From NCBI GenBank assembly GCA_964020085.1, contig OZ026600.1, positions 26,140,738 to 26,204,737 of the forward strand: a DNA stretch of 64,000 nucleotides, in the 5' to 3' direction. The notes under the pieces were generated by a model that did no database searches, was not told the DNA's origin, and saw only the letters and a program-made list of their open reading frames with translations. Shown in pieces: positions 35,464-49,300 of the stretch. Numbering within the stretch: position 1 is the stretch's first letter; every line of letters starts with the position of its first letter. A program made the position numbers and the translations under genes. Origin of the DNA: Micromussa lordhowensis (taxonomy: Eukaryota; Cnidaria; Anthozoa; Scleractinia; Lobophylliidae).

Positions 35464-36123
35464 GTTATCAGGCAACGACTTAAGGATATCGAACTACAAA
35501 GATGGCTAAGTGAAATAAATAACGACATCAGAAAAGATGCTAACCAAAGTAACAAAATGAGAACCTACCGGTTATTCAAAACAATAGACAATTACAAATG
35601 TGAAGACTACCTACATCAGGTCACCAATGTAAGACACAGAATAGCTCTAACAAAACTGCGACTTAGCAACCACAAATTAGCCATAGAGACAGGACGTTAT
35701 TCGAGACCGTTCAAGAAACCTGCAGAAAGAACTTGCGCAATTTGTAAAATAGAAATGGAGGACAAATACTATTTTTAAATATATGCCCTGCTTACCAGGA
35801 AAAACGATGTTCGTTACTAGATTATTTAGAAAAGGAATATAGAATAAAAATAAGCAGAATGTCACCTAACAGAATATTCATGTTTCTAATAAATCCCCCT
35901 AGCGGAAATGTTAAAATACAAAAAGTAATAGCAAAACATATATTGGAATGCTTTGAAAAAAGGAATGGGGAAGACGGCAAAAAGTAAATACTCTAGGTTG
36001 TAATTAATTAGTAACTTTTTAGCCATGTATACTTTTTGTTGTTTGTAATTTTTAGTTATTTGGAAATTGTGGTCGATATACCATTTATTGTATAAGACTC
36101 CAAATAAAACATGTCTGTCTGTC
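35464..36123 (+). mobile_element. 5'-truncated LINE 3' end inside a SINE
   Basis: The frame from 35464 encodes the C-terminal end of a non-LTR retrotransposon polyprotein (RHRIALTKLRLSNHKLAIE, then a zinc-knuckle-like CAICKIEMEDKYYF). It is broken by a frameshift/stop at 35776-35778, after which NICPAY... continues in another frame to about 35985. It ends in a TGTC tail at 36112-36123. The flanks GGCCTCATGGTTAGTGCGC (left) and GACTCGGGAGGTTCGAGCC (right) together form one tRNA-like SINE head, so the LINE landed inside a SINE. Confidence 0.7.
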
Positions 36124-36389
36124 GACTCGGGAGGTTCGAGCCCTGGCCTGGGACATTGCGTTCTGTGGACGATTTCATGGACGATTTTATAACTTTTCTG
36201 TACGAGGTTTTCGTGCGCTAAGAACTTTTGGTAAATGTACCAGTCGCCATCTTTTTTCCTACGGAGGATGCCACTAACCCAGGATTACCATAATCCTGCT
36301 TTAAGATTGGAAAACCTAGACCATTTCAGTTCAGTCTTTATTAATGTAGGTGTATAGAGTTTTCCTGGATGTAACGCAGTTCATGTCTC

Positions 36390-37260
36390 CTTTACGTAAA
36401 AAAATTCTCATAAATTAAGCGTCCGATAGCATTCTAATTTACAGCTTGAGAGAATAGGCCAATAGGCAAGATTCGTATTCTCGGTATTGGACTGGAACTA
36501 GATTGCAATGGAGGCTATTTGCATTTGAAATTACTCCCCGCATTAGCCTCACTTGCAAGCTAGTTCCAGGCCAAAACCGAGAAAACAAATATGGTCTATT
36601 GCGACTGATGTATTAAAAATCTAGCAATGGCGCCTAACCTAGGTCCCGGATCCTTTTCTTGGGAAGGAGGTTTTGGCCACCGAGGCTTAGGGGACTTCTT
36701 TATTCCTGTCTACACCTTATCTTCTGTTTTCGTCCCCTAAGCCTCGGAGCTACGTTAGAATTTTAATTTATCAAAATAAGCCTATCTTTATGTGTAGAAG
36801 CTGTGTTTCCACCTTAACTTCTCGACTCTACGGATGCCATACAATACACATACGCTTTGCGTAAACAATTTCATCAATTAAGCGTCTAACAGCATTCCAA
36901 TAAATTAAACTACAACTTGAGTGCATCGTTATATCTCCACTCACTGTAGATGAGCTGTTCTTCTACCTTAGAACGAGGTTAACATGGCGCCGAGGCTTAG
37001 GGACTAACTTTTGTTTTTTCCCGTAAGCTTCGGAGCCATGTTAGAATTTTAATTTGTCAAAATTGTCCTGTTGTTATCTCCAGTTACTGTGAAGAAGCTA
37101 TGTGTCCACCATGAGCTTCTTGAATCCTGTGCAATACACACCAGCTTTACGTAAATATTTTTTATAAATTAAGCGTCTAACAGTAATCCAATAAACAGCG
37201 TGGATGAATCATCATCTCCATTTACTGTGCAGGTGCTGTGTTTCCGCCTTAAGCTCCTTG
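36390..37260. repeat. Diverged tandem duplications reaching tafazzin's last exon
   Basis: Blocks with AATTAAGCGTCTAACAGCAT recur at 36413, 36877 and 37165. Blocks resembling the tafazzin stop-codon region (TCTCCATTTACTGTGCAGGT, then CGCCTTAAGCTCCTTGAATC) recur around 36788, 36934 and 37078. A GCCGAGGCTTAGGG block recurs at 36675 and 36990. The spacing is roughly 290 bases for the larger unit. Confidence 0.6.
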
Positions 37261-37304
37261 AATCGTTCTTGGATCAGATCAGTGATGTGTTTCCGAGTCT
37301 CCAT
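37212..37304 (-). CDS. TAFAZZIN: Tafazzin last exon
   Basis: Acceptor CTTTTAAAG. It encodes [20 protein letters not shown] and on to a TGA at 37214-37212 (a second TGA follows directly on). It matches the C-terminal helix of tafazzins (human MRKALTDFIQEEFQHLK). Diverged copies of its 3' part lie downstream. Confidence 0.9.
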   Translation of the reverse strand: METRKHITDLIQERFKELKAETQHLHSKWR

Positions 37305-40300
37305 CTTTAAAAGAAGCGCAAAAAAATAATGTATGATATTTCCATACATGAACTAGTGAAACCACAGCATTTGTCGCCACTTAAACAAATCATAGTCATT
37401 AGAGTGGTTTTGACCTGAGTGTCGAAAACTCAAATGGTTTTTCGTTATCACGCTACACGAAACAAATCGCTCCACTTTTTCATCCAATCAGAAGCAAAAC
37501 CAAGACCAGTCGCGTGTCACTCGCAAACTTTTTCCCGCGCTTTGCGTTAGCTACATGAAGTAAGAACGTTTGTTTAATGCGGCCACCCTACTAATACAGC
37601 CAGATTTTGGGGGGAGGGGGAGGGGGCGTTGTTGACCGGATTAACGGGTTTCCACTGTACTTACGACACTCAATCATAAACTGCTCTAATGAAAATTTAG
37701 AACACCAACTTACAGCATTTTTCTTTGCTTTCCGGTATTCCTCTACAGTCTCGGTGAATTCCATCGGTTCTCCTATAAGCACCGTTACTCTCTGTAAAAT
37801 AAAAACATACATCGTGTCATGACGTTGGTTTAAGGTCGATTTACCCCTTATGATTGCAGGCTATAATCTTCTCCAAAAAGACAGTCACAGCGCAGCTAAA
37901 ATACTGCCCGCCTTATGACAGATTGCACAAATCGGACCAGCTATCGATCAAGGAATACCAAGAAAGCAGCGAAATTTCGCGAAATTTATAAAACGGGTCG
38001 TGGGCTTGCGTGTAAACTGGCCAGTACAACTAAGCCAAATATTCGGGCCAACAAGTCATGTTAGCCCGGGTGTGAATCCATCTGACCATCAAAGTCTCAC
38101 GTGACTATTAATACTACACCACGCCTCGCCCATTTCAAAATATTATCATTTATTGTGCTGTTTAGACCAGGAAGGGAGCAGCACAAGCGGAATAAGTGCA
38201 AGGAGTTGACCGTCTTCAGTGTTTTTACTCACTGTTCTTCATGGAGCGGGCTACAGTCTAACTGAAACTACAAGTAAATGATGTCATTTAACAAGTTACC
38301 TTCATTATTTTTGGAATGTAAGGGCTACGGTTAGGTAAGACGTCATCCATTCCTGAGAAAAGAGAAAAACATGTGCCATTAAGATAAGTCAAAATTAGAA
38401 GCTGGAGTAGTGATAATAAATCAACAACATAATTTCGTTTTAGCGTCCTCCGTTCTAGTAAGCATCCCGTCCCTCCTCGAGTGAAATTTTTTTCAATAGG
38501 TGCGCTATTCCAAAAATAACCTCCTTCCAATAACCCCATCCCCAGGCGAAAGTGACATTCTAGAGATAGACATGGAATAGATTGGTTAGACGAATCAAAG
38601 AGAAAGTCTGTTTTCTCGTCCCCGGGGTATCCAATCGATGAAATCGATAATAATCGATATCAATCGATACCAATCGATATCAATTAATGACGATTGATAT
38701 TGATAATCGATAACCAATCGATTGCAAAGATTCGTGTGGTTATCGATCGGTATCGATTTTCAATAATAAGAATCTAGAGATCAATTGATATCGATTGGTT
38801 GCAGATTGACGGAATCGGCGCATAAATATCACATCTTTGTACGCAGTAATTGTAAACAAATTTCATTTTAATGCTTTGAACGTTGACAGGAGAACAATAT
38901 CCCTTTCTTTCTCTTCAACGCCCCGTCCATAGGTATTTAGTTTTCATTTGACAACTCAAATGTTTGTTCCCTTTGCGTTCTACTCTAGGGCGTCCAAAAA
39001 ATGGCGGATGATCGGACAAGTAGCGTGCCTGACGTCTGTTCGAGGTTGCTGTGCCAATCGATAGCAATCGATGAATGGTTTTTGTGTGGTTATCGACTGA
39101 TCATCGATTGACCGATACCACTTAACTAATTTTATCGATTGATATCGATTGGTTTTCCGATCATCGATTTCCATCGATTGGATACTCCGAGCTCTTGAAC
39201 GTTATGACTATCAGAGCCCTTTTTGTTACAGTTCTCGAGTTAAAGTATCTGTTGTTTTTCGCAGAACTATATATATCTTATTAGATGTTTTGGCGTGTAG
39301 TATCGGTGTATATTTTAACGAGTTGTGCCGTAATTTGACGAGCCCGTAGGGCGAGTCAAAATACAAACAACGAGTAAAAACATACAGCGATACTACACAC
39401 CAAAACATCTAATAAGAGATTTATTATCCACCTGCTGTTAGTCAATAAATTTACCAATGAAAGAGGGAGAGGATGACAGTTTTGCGTGCGCGCGCCGACC
39501 TGTCCAGCAAACAGGTTTTCTACTGTACAACTAACTAACTACTATACAAAATCGTTGTATATGTTCACTCATTTCGCGCGTTATTTTGACGATATTACCT
39601 GCAATTGGATAATAATGTATCATATTTAGATGAATATGTTCAAAAGAAATAAGCGCTCTGTCCCTTATAGGCAGCCCCTCTCCGATAGGAGCCCTTCCTT
39701 GAGCTACCACAATTTAATCGGATCATTACAATTTCCTCGATTATGATTGGTTTAAAAAACTCCTATTTTCCACTAATTCACTTACCAAGTTGTTATCGGA
39801 CATTTTGTTATCGGACAGTTCAATAAGCCATTCACATTCAAAGTTATAGTTTAAGCTCAATTTCAGAGCGACATTAAACAATTTACGCCTCGTTTGTCAG
39901 TCTTTTTATTCAAATTTTTCCTTTCCTTCATGACTTGGCTATTCTTCTTTTCTCGGAAATTGTAATTTTTGATGATTAATTGATAATAAGACTTCGTGTC
40001 CTCCAATTCGGTCTGTAATCATACTCGTGATAAACAAATCGGACTCTCTTTGCAGTATATATAGTATAAAATATACTGCGAAGATCATTCTTCACTTTCA
40101 TCTACAACCGCAGTTCATACAGTGAAACCTGTATTAAGCGGACACCGTTGGGACCCTCACTAGGGTGTCCGCTCTAAACAGGTTCAGCAATAATAGTTAA
40201 TTATTAACCCTTTTGTAACACAGTGTAACATAGTGTAATGTCAAAGACTGCTCATAGCATAATGTCCAGACAGTCAATGCATCAATCTGGAATAATCTAC

Positions 40301-40696
40301 TTAGCTTTAAAACGACATCGCTGAAAAATGTTAACGGTTTCTGAGCTGAACTTTTAGAAGTGAAAAGCCCTCGAAGCGTCCGCTTATTGCAGCTTTGTGC
40401 AACAAAATGGCTTAATATTGGTGTTCGCGTCCGCTTAAACAGAGGAGTCCGCTGAATGCAGGTTTATTTTACAGTAAATGTGGGAAGAAAATTTCGGGAC
40501 TCAAGCTGGTGTCCACTTAATAGAGGGTGTCCGCTTAACGTGGGGTCCGCTTAATACAGGTTCCACTGTATATGAATTATTTCGTATATACATCACATCA
40601 TTTCATTCCTCACGGGAAGATATGAACTCAATAAATTGACCTCGATGCCAGCGTATGGTTTCATAGCTCAATTGGTAGAGCATCGCACCGGTATCC

Positions 40697-40729
<33 letters not shown>

Positions 40730-41493
40730 TGATTTATTTCAGGCTTCTTCTTTCCAATTGCTTAAATTGAAAATATCCTGCGAACATCATTCTTCACTTC
40801 CAAGCATTGTATTGTAAGTTTTGTATAGTATGTAATGGTGTCCTTTTTCAAAAAAAGTGAATTGGTTTACAACAAGTTGTCCTTGCATGACGTTTAAGAG
40901 TTGAAAAATTATGTTTTAATATTATGTTGATGTGTAATTCTTGAATAAAGAAACGAAACGAAACTGAATTTACTTCATTTCACATCCTTCCCAAAAAGGC
41001 TATTTTGTCAACATAGAGAACGATCGATAGTTCATTTTGTGTGATCGTCTGTGTGAGGGTAGTTCTCAAAAGAACTGCTGCGGGTGACTGATGATTCGAT
41101 ACCGTGCCAGGATTCGCGAGCGAGCGAGCTCTGGCGGCGACGCCACGAGTGAAATTAAATTCAACTCGATTCCTCACCAATCCCCTCCCGGCTTCACCGC
41201 CTCACCGCCAAAACAAAAGCAATTCCCCGCGAAATCCCGCCAGCCACGCAGGCTAGTGAGCGGAAGTCATCTTCAGAGTCAAGTGATCGACTAACTCTGG
41301 AAGCAATAACTGAACATGGAACAAATGCCTCTTAACAGATGTCAAAAACTACCGGCACCTTATAAACGACTTTTTCACGACACAAACAAAACAGAGAAGG
41401 ACTAAATTTGACTAATAATAGGCGGATCTAAACTTTCTAGAACCGACCAATGACTGTTGACAAACGAGTATTACCAGCCAATAGGCGGATTCA

Positions 41494-41525
<32 letters not shown>

Positions 41526-43315
41526 TGCATACGGCTTTGCGTATAGAAGGAAACATGTTAGATATGAATTGACTTCAGGCAGCTAAAGAACTAGTGAAAC
41601 TTAGTACATGGTGAAATTTTTAGCTCTTTGGGTGTAATATTCAAGGAGAAATTGTCTTTCAAAAACTGCAAAATGTCTGGGTGGCAAAAGCGCTAATGAG
41701 CTCAGCATGCATTCTTTGTTAAATTTTGAGTTTTTAAACCAGTGTTCCACAAAAAGTATTCAATACATCAGGCCCATATTCACTGGCAGAGTTAATCGCA
41801 CAATGACCTTTCAATATTCAGAACTGATTTATTTGTAGCTCCATCAGAAACTGAATTGCTTATGCTAATGAGGCAAATATTGTAAACAAGGATTCCCCTA
41901 TACCATGACGGCTAAACTGACCAATCACTTTCAACGGACCAGACTTGTAACACCATCGACTGGCAAACCCTATTCACTTGACTCTGAAATTGTCCCAAGA
42001 AAATTGCCGCACTTAAATATGTACATGTACCGCTTGAGGATTTGTACTTCGAGATGCTACTTTTTAAACCAACAATAGTCGTGCTCTCGACGGCAGAGAT
42101 AACATTGGATGTTCACACTGAATATTAAGTTTCTGGCATTTGGGAGGCAGCGCGTTCCTTAACATTTTTTAATGAAAGCAGGTGTTATATATAATTTACG
42201 CCTTTCCTTAGCACCATCTTTTTGCCTTAATTAAAGCCTACAGGAAATACTGACAAAAGGAGAGACATTGTAGGATAAATTAAACAAGGACTGTCTATAA
42301 TATTCTACAAAAACGCTCACCCAATACGTTGATAGAGAGGAAACTGTTACCACTGATCAACAGCTGCCAGCCTTCCACAAAATAAACTAACACACAGTAA
42401 AACTGAGCTCCTTTACCAACTGAGCATCAGCTGGCGTGACTTTTAAGCAATCCCACTGCAGTTTAGTGGTAACGACAAGTATTTGCATGGCGCCTTAAAG
42501 CAAGGGCTTAACGTAAAGCCAAAATGTTTGCAAAAAGAAGAAGAAATGTAATATTACGTGTGGACACCAATTTCCGAGGATGCCACATGAAACAAATCAA
42601 TTATTTTTAGACAATGCAACTTTAAAGTTTGTTTAATTAATCAATTAATTAATTAATTAACATCAATTAATTAATTGGTCCAGCAGTGAGTAGCGGGTTG
42701 GGATAGGGTGGGTCGGGTATCTGTGTGCAATGCGCAAAACGTGTTATAAATATGATAAGTTACTGCTTAATTGACATCACAAAAGGCACATGTATATATT
42801 TGATTCAGAAAGCCCCATGCTCTCCTTGTTTTACTTTGTAGTCCAGTGCGACAACCACACAACCATCATCGCCTAAATCAGTAAATGTACACTTATTAAG
42901 ATTAACATAACGCTTACCCTCATGCCAAAATGGTACAACTATTGGTGTCACTTGTGATTCTGCTATAAGTCGCCCAACACCTGTCAATAAACCAAAGTAG
43001 GGCAGTGGAAATTACTAACATGAGTTAACCAAACACACCTGTCAATTACTCATTCTGTTAAACATACAAATATGGTTTGTCAATCTGCTTGTCAATCAAG
43101 TCTATGGGACGTACCGCTACTATAGCTAAGTGTGTTGTCCAAGTAAAATAAACTGTTTATGTCTATAATAATAATGTATAGTTTTAGTATCTTGTATTTC
43201 TTGGGTTCCATCGCCATTTTTTCTCTATTTTTTGCATAATTTAAAGTGGTACCATGACGAAAATCAAACCTTTCCTTTTTAAGCCATAATTTTTGAAACA
43301 CAAAAAAGTGGACTG

Positions 43316-43359
<44 letters not shown>

Positions 43360-46300
43360 CGTTCCAAAGATATTCAAGTTTTTAAAATATGCAAATTAGC
43401 CAAGTGATGACGTCATACACTCAACCCGATTTTGTTCGAATATGATGAAAAGAGATATCTCAGCCAATTTGTTTCAGAAATGTTTGATTTTTTGCAGCAA
43501 GGTTCTACTAAATATGCTCCACAATATGAGCTCAACAGTTCTGTTACCATGGCAACATACTGGGTTCCAGACCTCCTCCATATTAAAAGCTTTTCTGTCC
43601 ACCTTTGGCGTTCCATTTTGATATTTGCTAACAGCACTTCATATGCATGATCCAGCAAGCCTATAAATATGTTAGCTCGACTTTGTGGCCCTGTTAAACA
43701 TTTCCAAGCTGAAAATCACCAACATATTGAAATCAAGTGGGTGGGGACTGGAAATGAGTGAATTGCCATGGCAACGGAATTTTTTATAGCGATAGGTGTG
43801 TTTCCTGTAGAACTATTAGCCTGCCAAGTTTCAATGATTTGCACTGCAATTTGGCCAAGATAGCTCTATTTATATACTCAATATAATATTGGGTTGAGTA
43901 AATGACGTCATCGGTTATCTCATTTGCATATTTTACCCATTTTTCAAACTTAAATATCTGGCTGAACCTCGGTGTAAAAACCTCACAACTGACGTCACGA
44001 TTAGGCCAATCAATGTGTCAATCGATAAATCAATACATCGATGGATCGGTAGATCGATAGATCGGTAGATCGATAGATCGATGGATCAGTAGATCGATGG
44101 ATCGGTAGATCGATGGATCGGTAGATCGATGGATCGGTAGATCGATGGATCGGTAGATCGATGGATCGGTAGATCGATGGATCGGTAGATTGATGGATCG
44201 GTAGATCGATGGATCGGTAGATCGATGGATCGGTAGATCGATGGATCGGTAGATTGATGGATCGGTAGATCGATGGATCGGTAGATCGATGGATCAGTAG
44301 ATCGATGGATGGTAGATCTATGGATCGGTAGATCGATGGATCAGTAGATCGATGGATCGATGGATCGCTGGATGAGTCAGCCTGGGGGAGAGGTCTCTCT
44401 CTAAGCCCTGGTAAAGAGTTCGGGTAGAAAACATGGCGGTCGCGGCCAAACTCCTAAAGCTATGGTTTTCACTGTTTGTTTTGGTTTGTCTTACGCCTCG
44501 GGGTTCGTTGGTTAAGGTAAATAAGGAAACAAAAGAATTTATTCGGCTTGTCATTGAAAATAGCAACGGACAAGTCATCTGCTTCTCAAGTGGGCCTGTT
44601 CGTGCAATTCCTCGTGGAACGCATGTGAAGAATGCAGTTGGTGACTCTCCCAGTGCTTTTCTGATACCAGATGTTTTGTTGTGGGATCCACTGTTACATT
44701 TTCCAGAGCTAGTCCTTCTCTGTCCGTCATGCGATGAGAAAAATACTCAAGAGACCCTCAACCCCATTCGTTGGAAAGATGGTAGAAAGGACTACGACCA
44801 GCCACGTCTTCTGTATGGCCTAAGAAACGATGTGCTGCTCGTTGGAAGAGTCTACCTGTGTGGAAATAAGCACCAAATTCTAAGTCACGATCAAGGCATT
44901 TTATGTCAATTGAGAGCAGATTTTCCGCCGCCATTTTTGTTATTTCACAAGATTGGAGTTACAAGAGAGTTGTTCCGGTTTTTCACCTCTCACATAAGCG
45001 CTGGGATGTCAATTTCCGATGTACAAGTTCTTTGGCATCAAAGTCTGTTTGACGAGTATGGTGTACGAAAGATGTGTTTCCTCACTGAGAAAAACGAAAG
45101 CCCAGAAGCATTTCCAAGTTTTTTACCAAAAGGCAGCAAGGTTGGAGACAAAGTTTCAACATGCTGTTACATTATGGGATACTTTGAAAAGGAACATCTG
45201 TACCACAAAAGAATGTGTCAAATGAGAGCTTCTTCATTAAGTGCTGATCATACATTTAAAGTGTCTGCAAATATTGGCTTTTGGTGTGAAGGAAAGTGGA
45301 TACAGCTGTATGACAGTTTATTTATAGTTATGAATGAAAGCGGCACAGTTTTAGCCTGGAAACTTTGCAAGGGAACAGCTTTTGATAAAGTTGAAGATTT
45401 GTTGACCAGTTTAAAAGACAGACTTGCATCTAAAGGTTGTGTTGTAAACCATTTCTATATTGACAACTGTTGCCAGTGGAGGCATAAACTGAATTCTGTT
45501 TTTTATGGGGTATCTATTAAGCTTGATACTTTTCATGCAATACAGAGAGTAGTGACAAAAATACCAAAGAGGGGTGGCAGTGGGCCACTTCAGAAACTGC
45601 GCACACAAATGCTGCAAGGCTTTAAGTTGATTCTGAGGGACCCAACAGATCGAGGAACAAAAAGATCAAAGCCAACTCCATCAGCGAGTATTATTGAGAA
45701 AAATGTTGACAACTTTCTTATACAGTGGAAATCTGTGGAATATGATGGAACAAAAGTTATCCCCCAGAGTGCTATTAATGAAATTGAGAAGCTATTAGTT
45801 CATGTCCGAAAGGGCTGTTTGTCAGATATTCCACCTTCTGGAGGTACCAGTCGGAATGAAGGAATTCATAAAGTTCTCAACAAAACTCTGAGGAAGTCAA
45901 GAATTGGAATTCAGTTTGCATTAGCACTTCTTGGCATCTTCTTTTATATATGGAACGAAAAGACAATTAGAGCAACTGAAGACCAAAGAAGAATAAGGGT
46001 GACTCCACCAATTGAATCACATTTTGAACATTTGGAAAGCAATCAAGACAGATCTGATAATCATCAGTTTGGAATAACTGATCAAGATGTGGTACTACCA
46101 AAAACTGGAGACTTTGGCTTCTCATCATATTGTAGTACCCATGGACAAGACAACACTCAGGGAGGAATTGTGGAACAATTAAATAGCTTTTTAGGTGGCG
46201 TGTCACCAAACTTATCCTCAGATGAGGATGAACCCAGTGTTTCTGAAAACATCTCAACACCACTCTCTCCCAATTTAAGCACACAGCAGCAGCATGAAGT

Positions 46301-49300
46301 TATGAAGTCAGCAAAGTGTATGGCAGAACTTTGTGAACAAATTCAGTCACTTGGCCAGTATGCAAGATTTAATCCAAACTTTTTGTTCTTTACAAAAAGT
46401 AGCTTGACACTCTTCCACTCTGGTTTAGTTAGCAACAAAGAGTCTTCTGCACTTGATAATGTTCTATCAAATTTCAACATGGTCCGTGTTAATGTTCCAC
46501 CAAATGGTAACTGTTTCTTCCTGGCTATTGCATATGCAATAGTCAATAGCATTATTTCAAATAAAGCAGTATCAAATGATTTAGTCAGCCATCTGGAGTC
46601 ACTTGGACTGATGAACTGCAAAGACACAAATGACATGAGCCAGAAGCTACGAGAATTAATAGTACATGAATGGATCTCTCACCCAGAAGATTACCAGCCC
46701 TTCCTTGGTGTTGGACAATTATTACACCATGAAGCATCTTTATTTCTTAATGACGGCCATTTTGCATCAGAGTTAGGCAATTGCATGGCACTTGCAATGG
46801 CAAATTTACTCAATCTTCCTATTGTAGTGATCACACAAATGGAAAGCATGTCGGTTGTCCCAATTACTCCAAGAGAAACTCTTCAGTGCCTACCAATTTT
46901 TGTCGCATTTGATCATTCAGGTGAGGGTCACTATGATGCTGTAGCACACGGTACAAGCCCTTCAGTGGTCACTGAAACACAATCATGTTCAGTCGGCAGC
47001 ATAGCTACCAATTCTGAATCTTGTCGTTGCGGTCAAGGTGCAAGAAAAAAAGAATCCAATATAACCTCTTGTGATAACTTCAAAAAAAGGTGCAAGTGTT
47101 TTCAAAGTGTGAAAGGTTGTAATGACAACTGCCAATGTCTATGGTGTGAAAACCCGTATGGAAAAAAGGCAAAAACAGAGTACAAGAGTTATTCATCCGA
47201 AACAAGTAAAAGAAAACGACGACCACGGGAAATGACAACAGAGAGCATTTCTGGAAAACAGTTTCTGCTTAAAAGACCATGCTTGGAAAGTGTTAGCAGA
47301 TGGACACTTCTTGAAGAACTAGCCCTTATCCAGATTGTACAGTCCTCATTAACTGCAGGTGGCAGTGATATTGATATTGATGTCATTGCGATGCAATACT
47401 CGCAGCTGGTTGATAACTCTGGAATTCATCCCAAGTCTCAAGCTCAAATTTCTGGAAAGGTAATTTCTTTTATGAATGACGATAGGGTTTATAAGGCCTT
47501 GTTAAAGGAGCAAGTCAGGTTGAATTGGTTCTGTTAGTTTGGTGCACAGTAAGATTAATTAAGTATGACATTCTGGAAAACTTGTCAATTTCCAGTACAT
47601 TGAAAAATGCTTATCTGATTGCGTACATGTATATTTCCAAATCTAAGAACTGTAATCAGGAAATTAGATGAGAAGCTGTTTGGATGTGTAGTTCCAGAAA
47701 ATATATATTTTTGTTTTGCATCACACACAAGCCAGAAAATCTACTTCGACTTTGGGAATGCCTGCTATAAGAACCGCAGTTTTTATTATGCCCATCAATT
47801 TCACCATAATTCTATTATGATAGCTGTCAAGATCACCAATAATCTGACAATATTAAAATACTGACAAAGAGAGGTGCAAGAATGCAAATTGATGCTAGTT
47901 AATGGGTTACTAATATTGTTGGCTTAAACGAAGAAAATGGGTTTCTTATAGCAGATGCTCCCTGCCTTCTTTGCCATTCTCCCTCTTTTTACCCGTCTCC
48001 CCTTTTCCCCAGGCTATGCCTAATATATAGATTTAGGCCAGCCTAAAAGCGTAGCTCCTGGGCCGGGTTGTTCAGAGCCCGATCAAACTAGCCGAGGATA
48101 AAGTAGAATTTTGATTTGAGTTTTGTAACTTTGCGGTGAGATTTTATGTATATTGTTTTTGTGTTTTGAATTTTAATGAAAGCAAAATACGCAAAACAAA
48201 AGCAGTGAAAAAACTTTGTACAAAAGAAAAGGTTATAATTCGGTTAAATTTTAATCCTGGGTTAGCGTTAACCGGCTTCCTACCAACCCTACGCTGTTTA
48301 CAGCAAGTTAATCCTGACATGAGCCCGCGATCTAATCGAAAAAAGCAGCACTTGGGCAGCGGTCAACTTTAAAAAACACGTGACCTCGATGAGCCCTGAA
48401 CTTGAGCCCGCGATATGGTCACGTGATACTGGTCAGCGGATTCCTTGTTTTGACAGGTGTCAATTGACTGCAACATGGATGTCCAAAGGACGCTTTAAAC
48501 CAAGGGTACATGTGCTCTGTCAACCTACAAGGAAAGCCCGCGAAAACTGAAGTGCGTACGCGCCCACGAGCAATACCGCTAGCCATGATACACATGAGAA
48601 AATCAGTTCATGGGTTCCCTTCAGTTTCCTAATATGGGTATGGGGCTCCGCTTGGCGGCCTTCGGCCGCCGGAGCTCCGCTACTAGGCAGCCTATAGAAT
48701 CTGTGTAGCAGAGTAACTCTGAAGGATTGGAACAAACTCAACTTCTAAGCCTATTTGGATAGGATGTGGTATCGAGTTATAGCTGATCTGAAGTTAGTCT
48801 CCTTCTCAGCTGCTCAGACCGAAGTCACGTAATGCTCCCCATCCCCAAGCGGCTGCTTCAAACCGACATACATTCCTTTCTCGGAAATAAACCAATCAAT
48901 GTGTGGCTTTCATTTTCTTTCGAATTTTCGCGCCTGTGATTGGTGCAGCGTATACAATGACAACTAAACGAGAGGCTCATCAGTCCGAGCAAACAAAAGC
49001 GCAAAACACCGAGAAAGGAATGTATGTCGGTTTGAAGCAGCCGCGTGGGGACGGGGAGCGTTACGTGACTCCGGCCCGAGCGGCTGCGAAGGAGACTAAT
49101 CTGAAGTCTGCTGGATTTGGAATGCCAAGATTGGAACCAGATACATTTCTGATGTGCCAACATGAACACGATTGCAAAACATGGGAGGAGGGAATTGCAA
49201 ACTGCTTATTATGAATAATATGCATTTCATCATGTTAATCAGACCGAATCCCAGTCATTATCCCATGCAGGTTGTTAAAATTGTATGTGTATAGGGTGAT

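Noticed and set aside
48957..49214. 85-codon ORF starting [16 protein letters not shown]
   Set aside because: Half of it is one arm of a large hairpin; there is no family signature, so I list the hairpin and not a gene.
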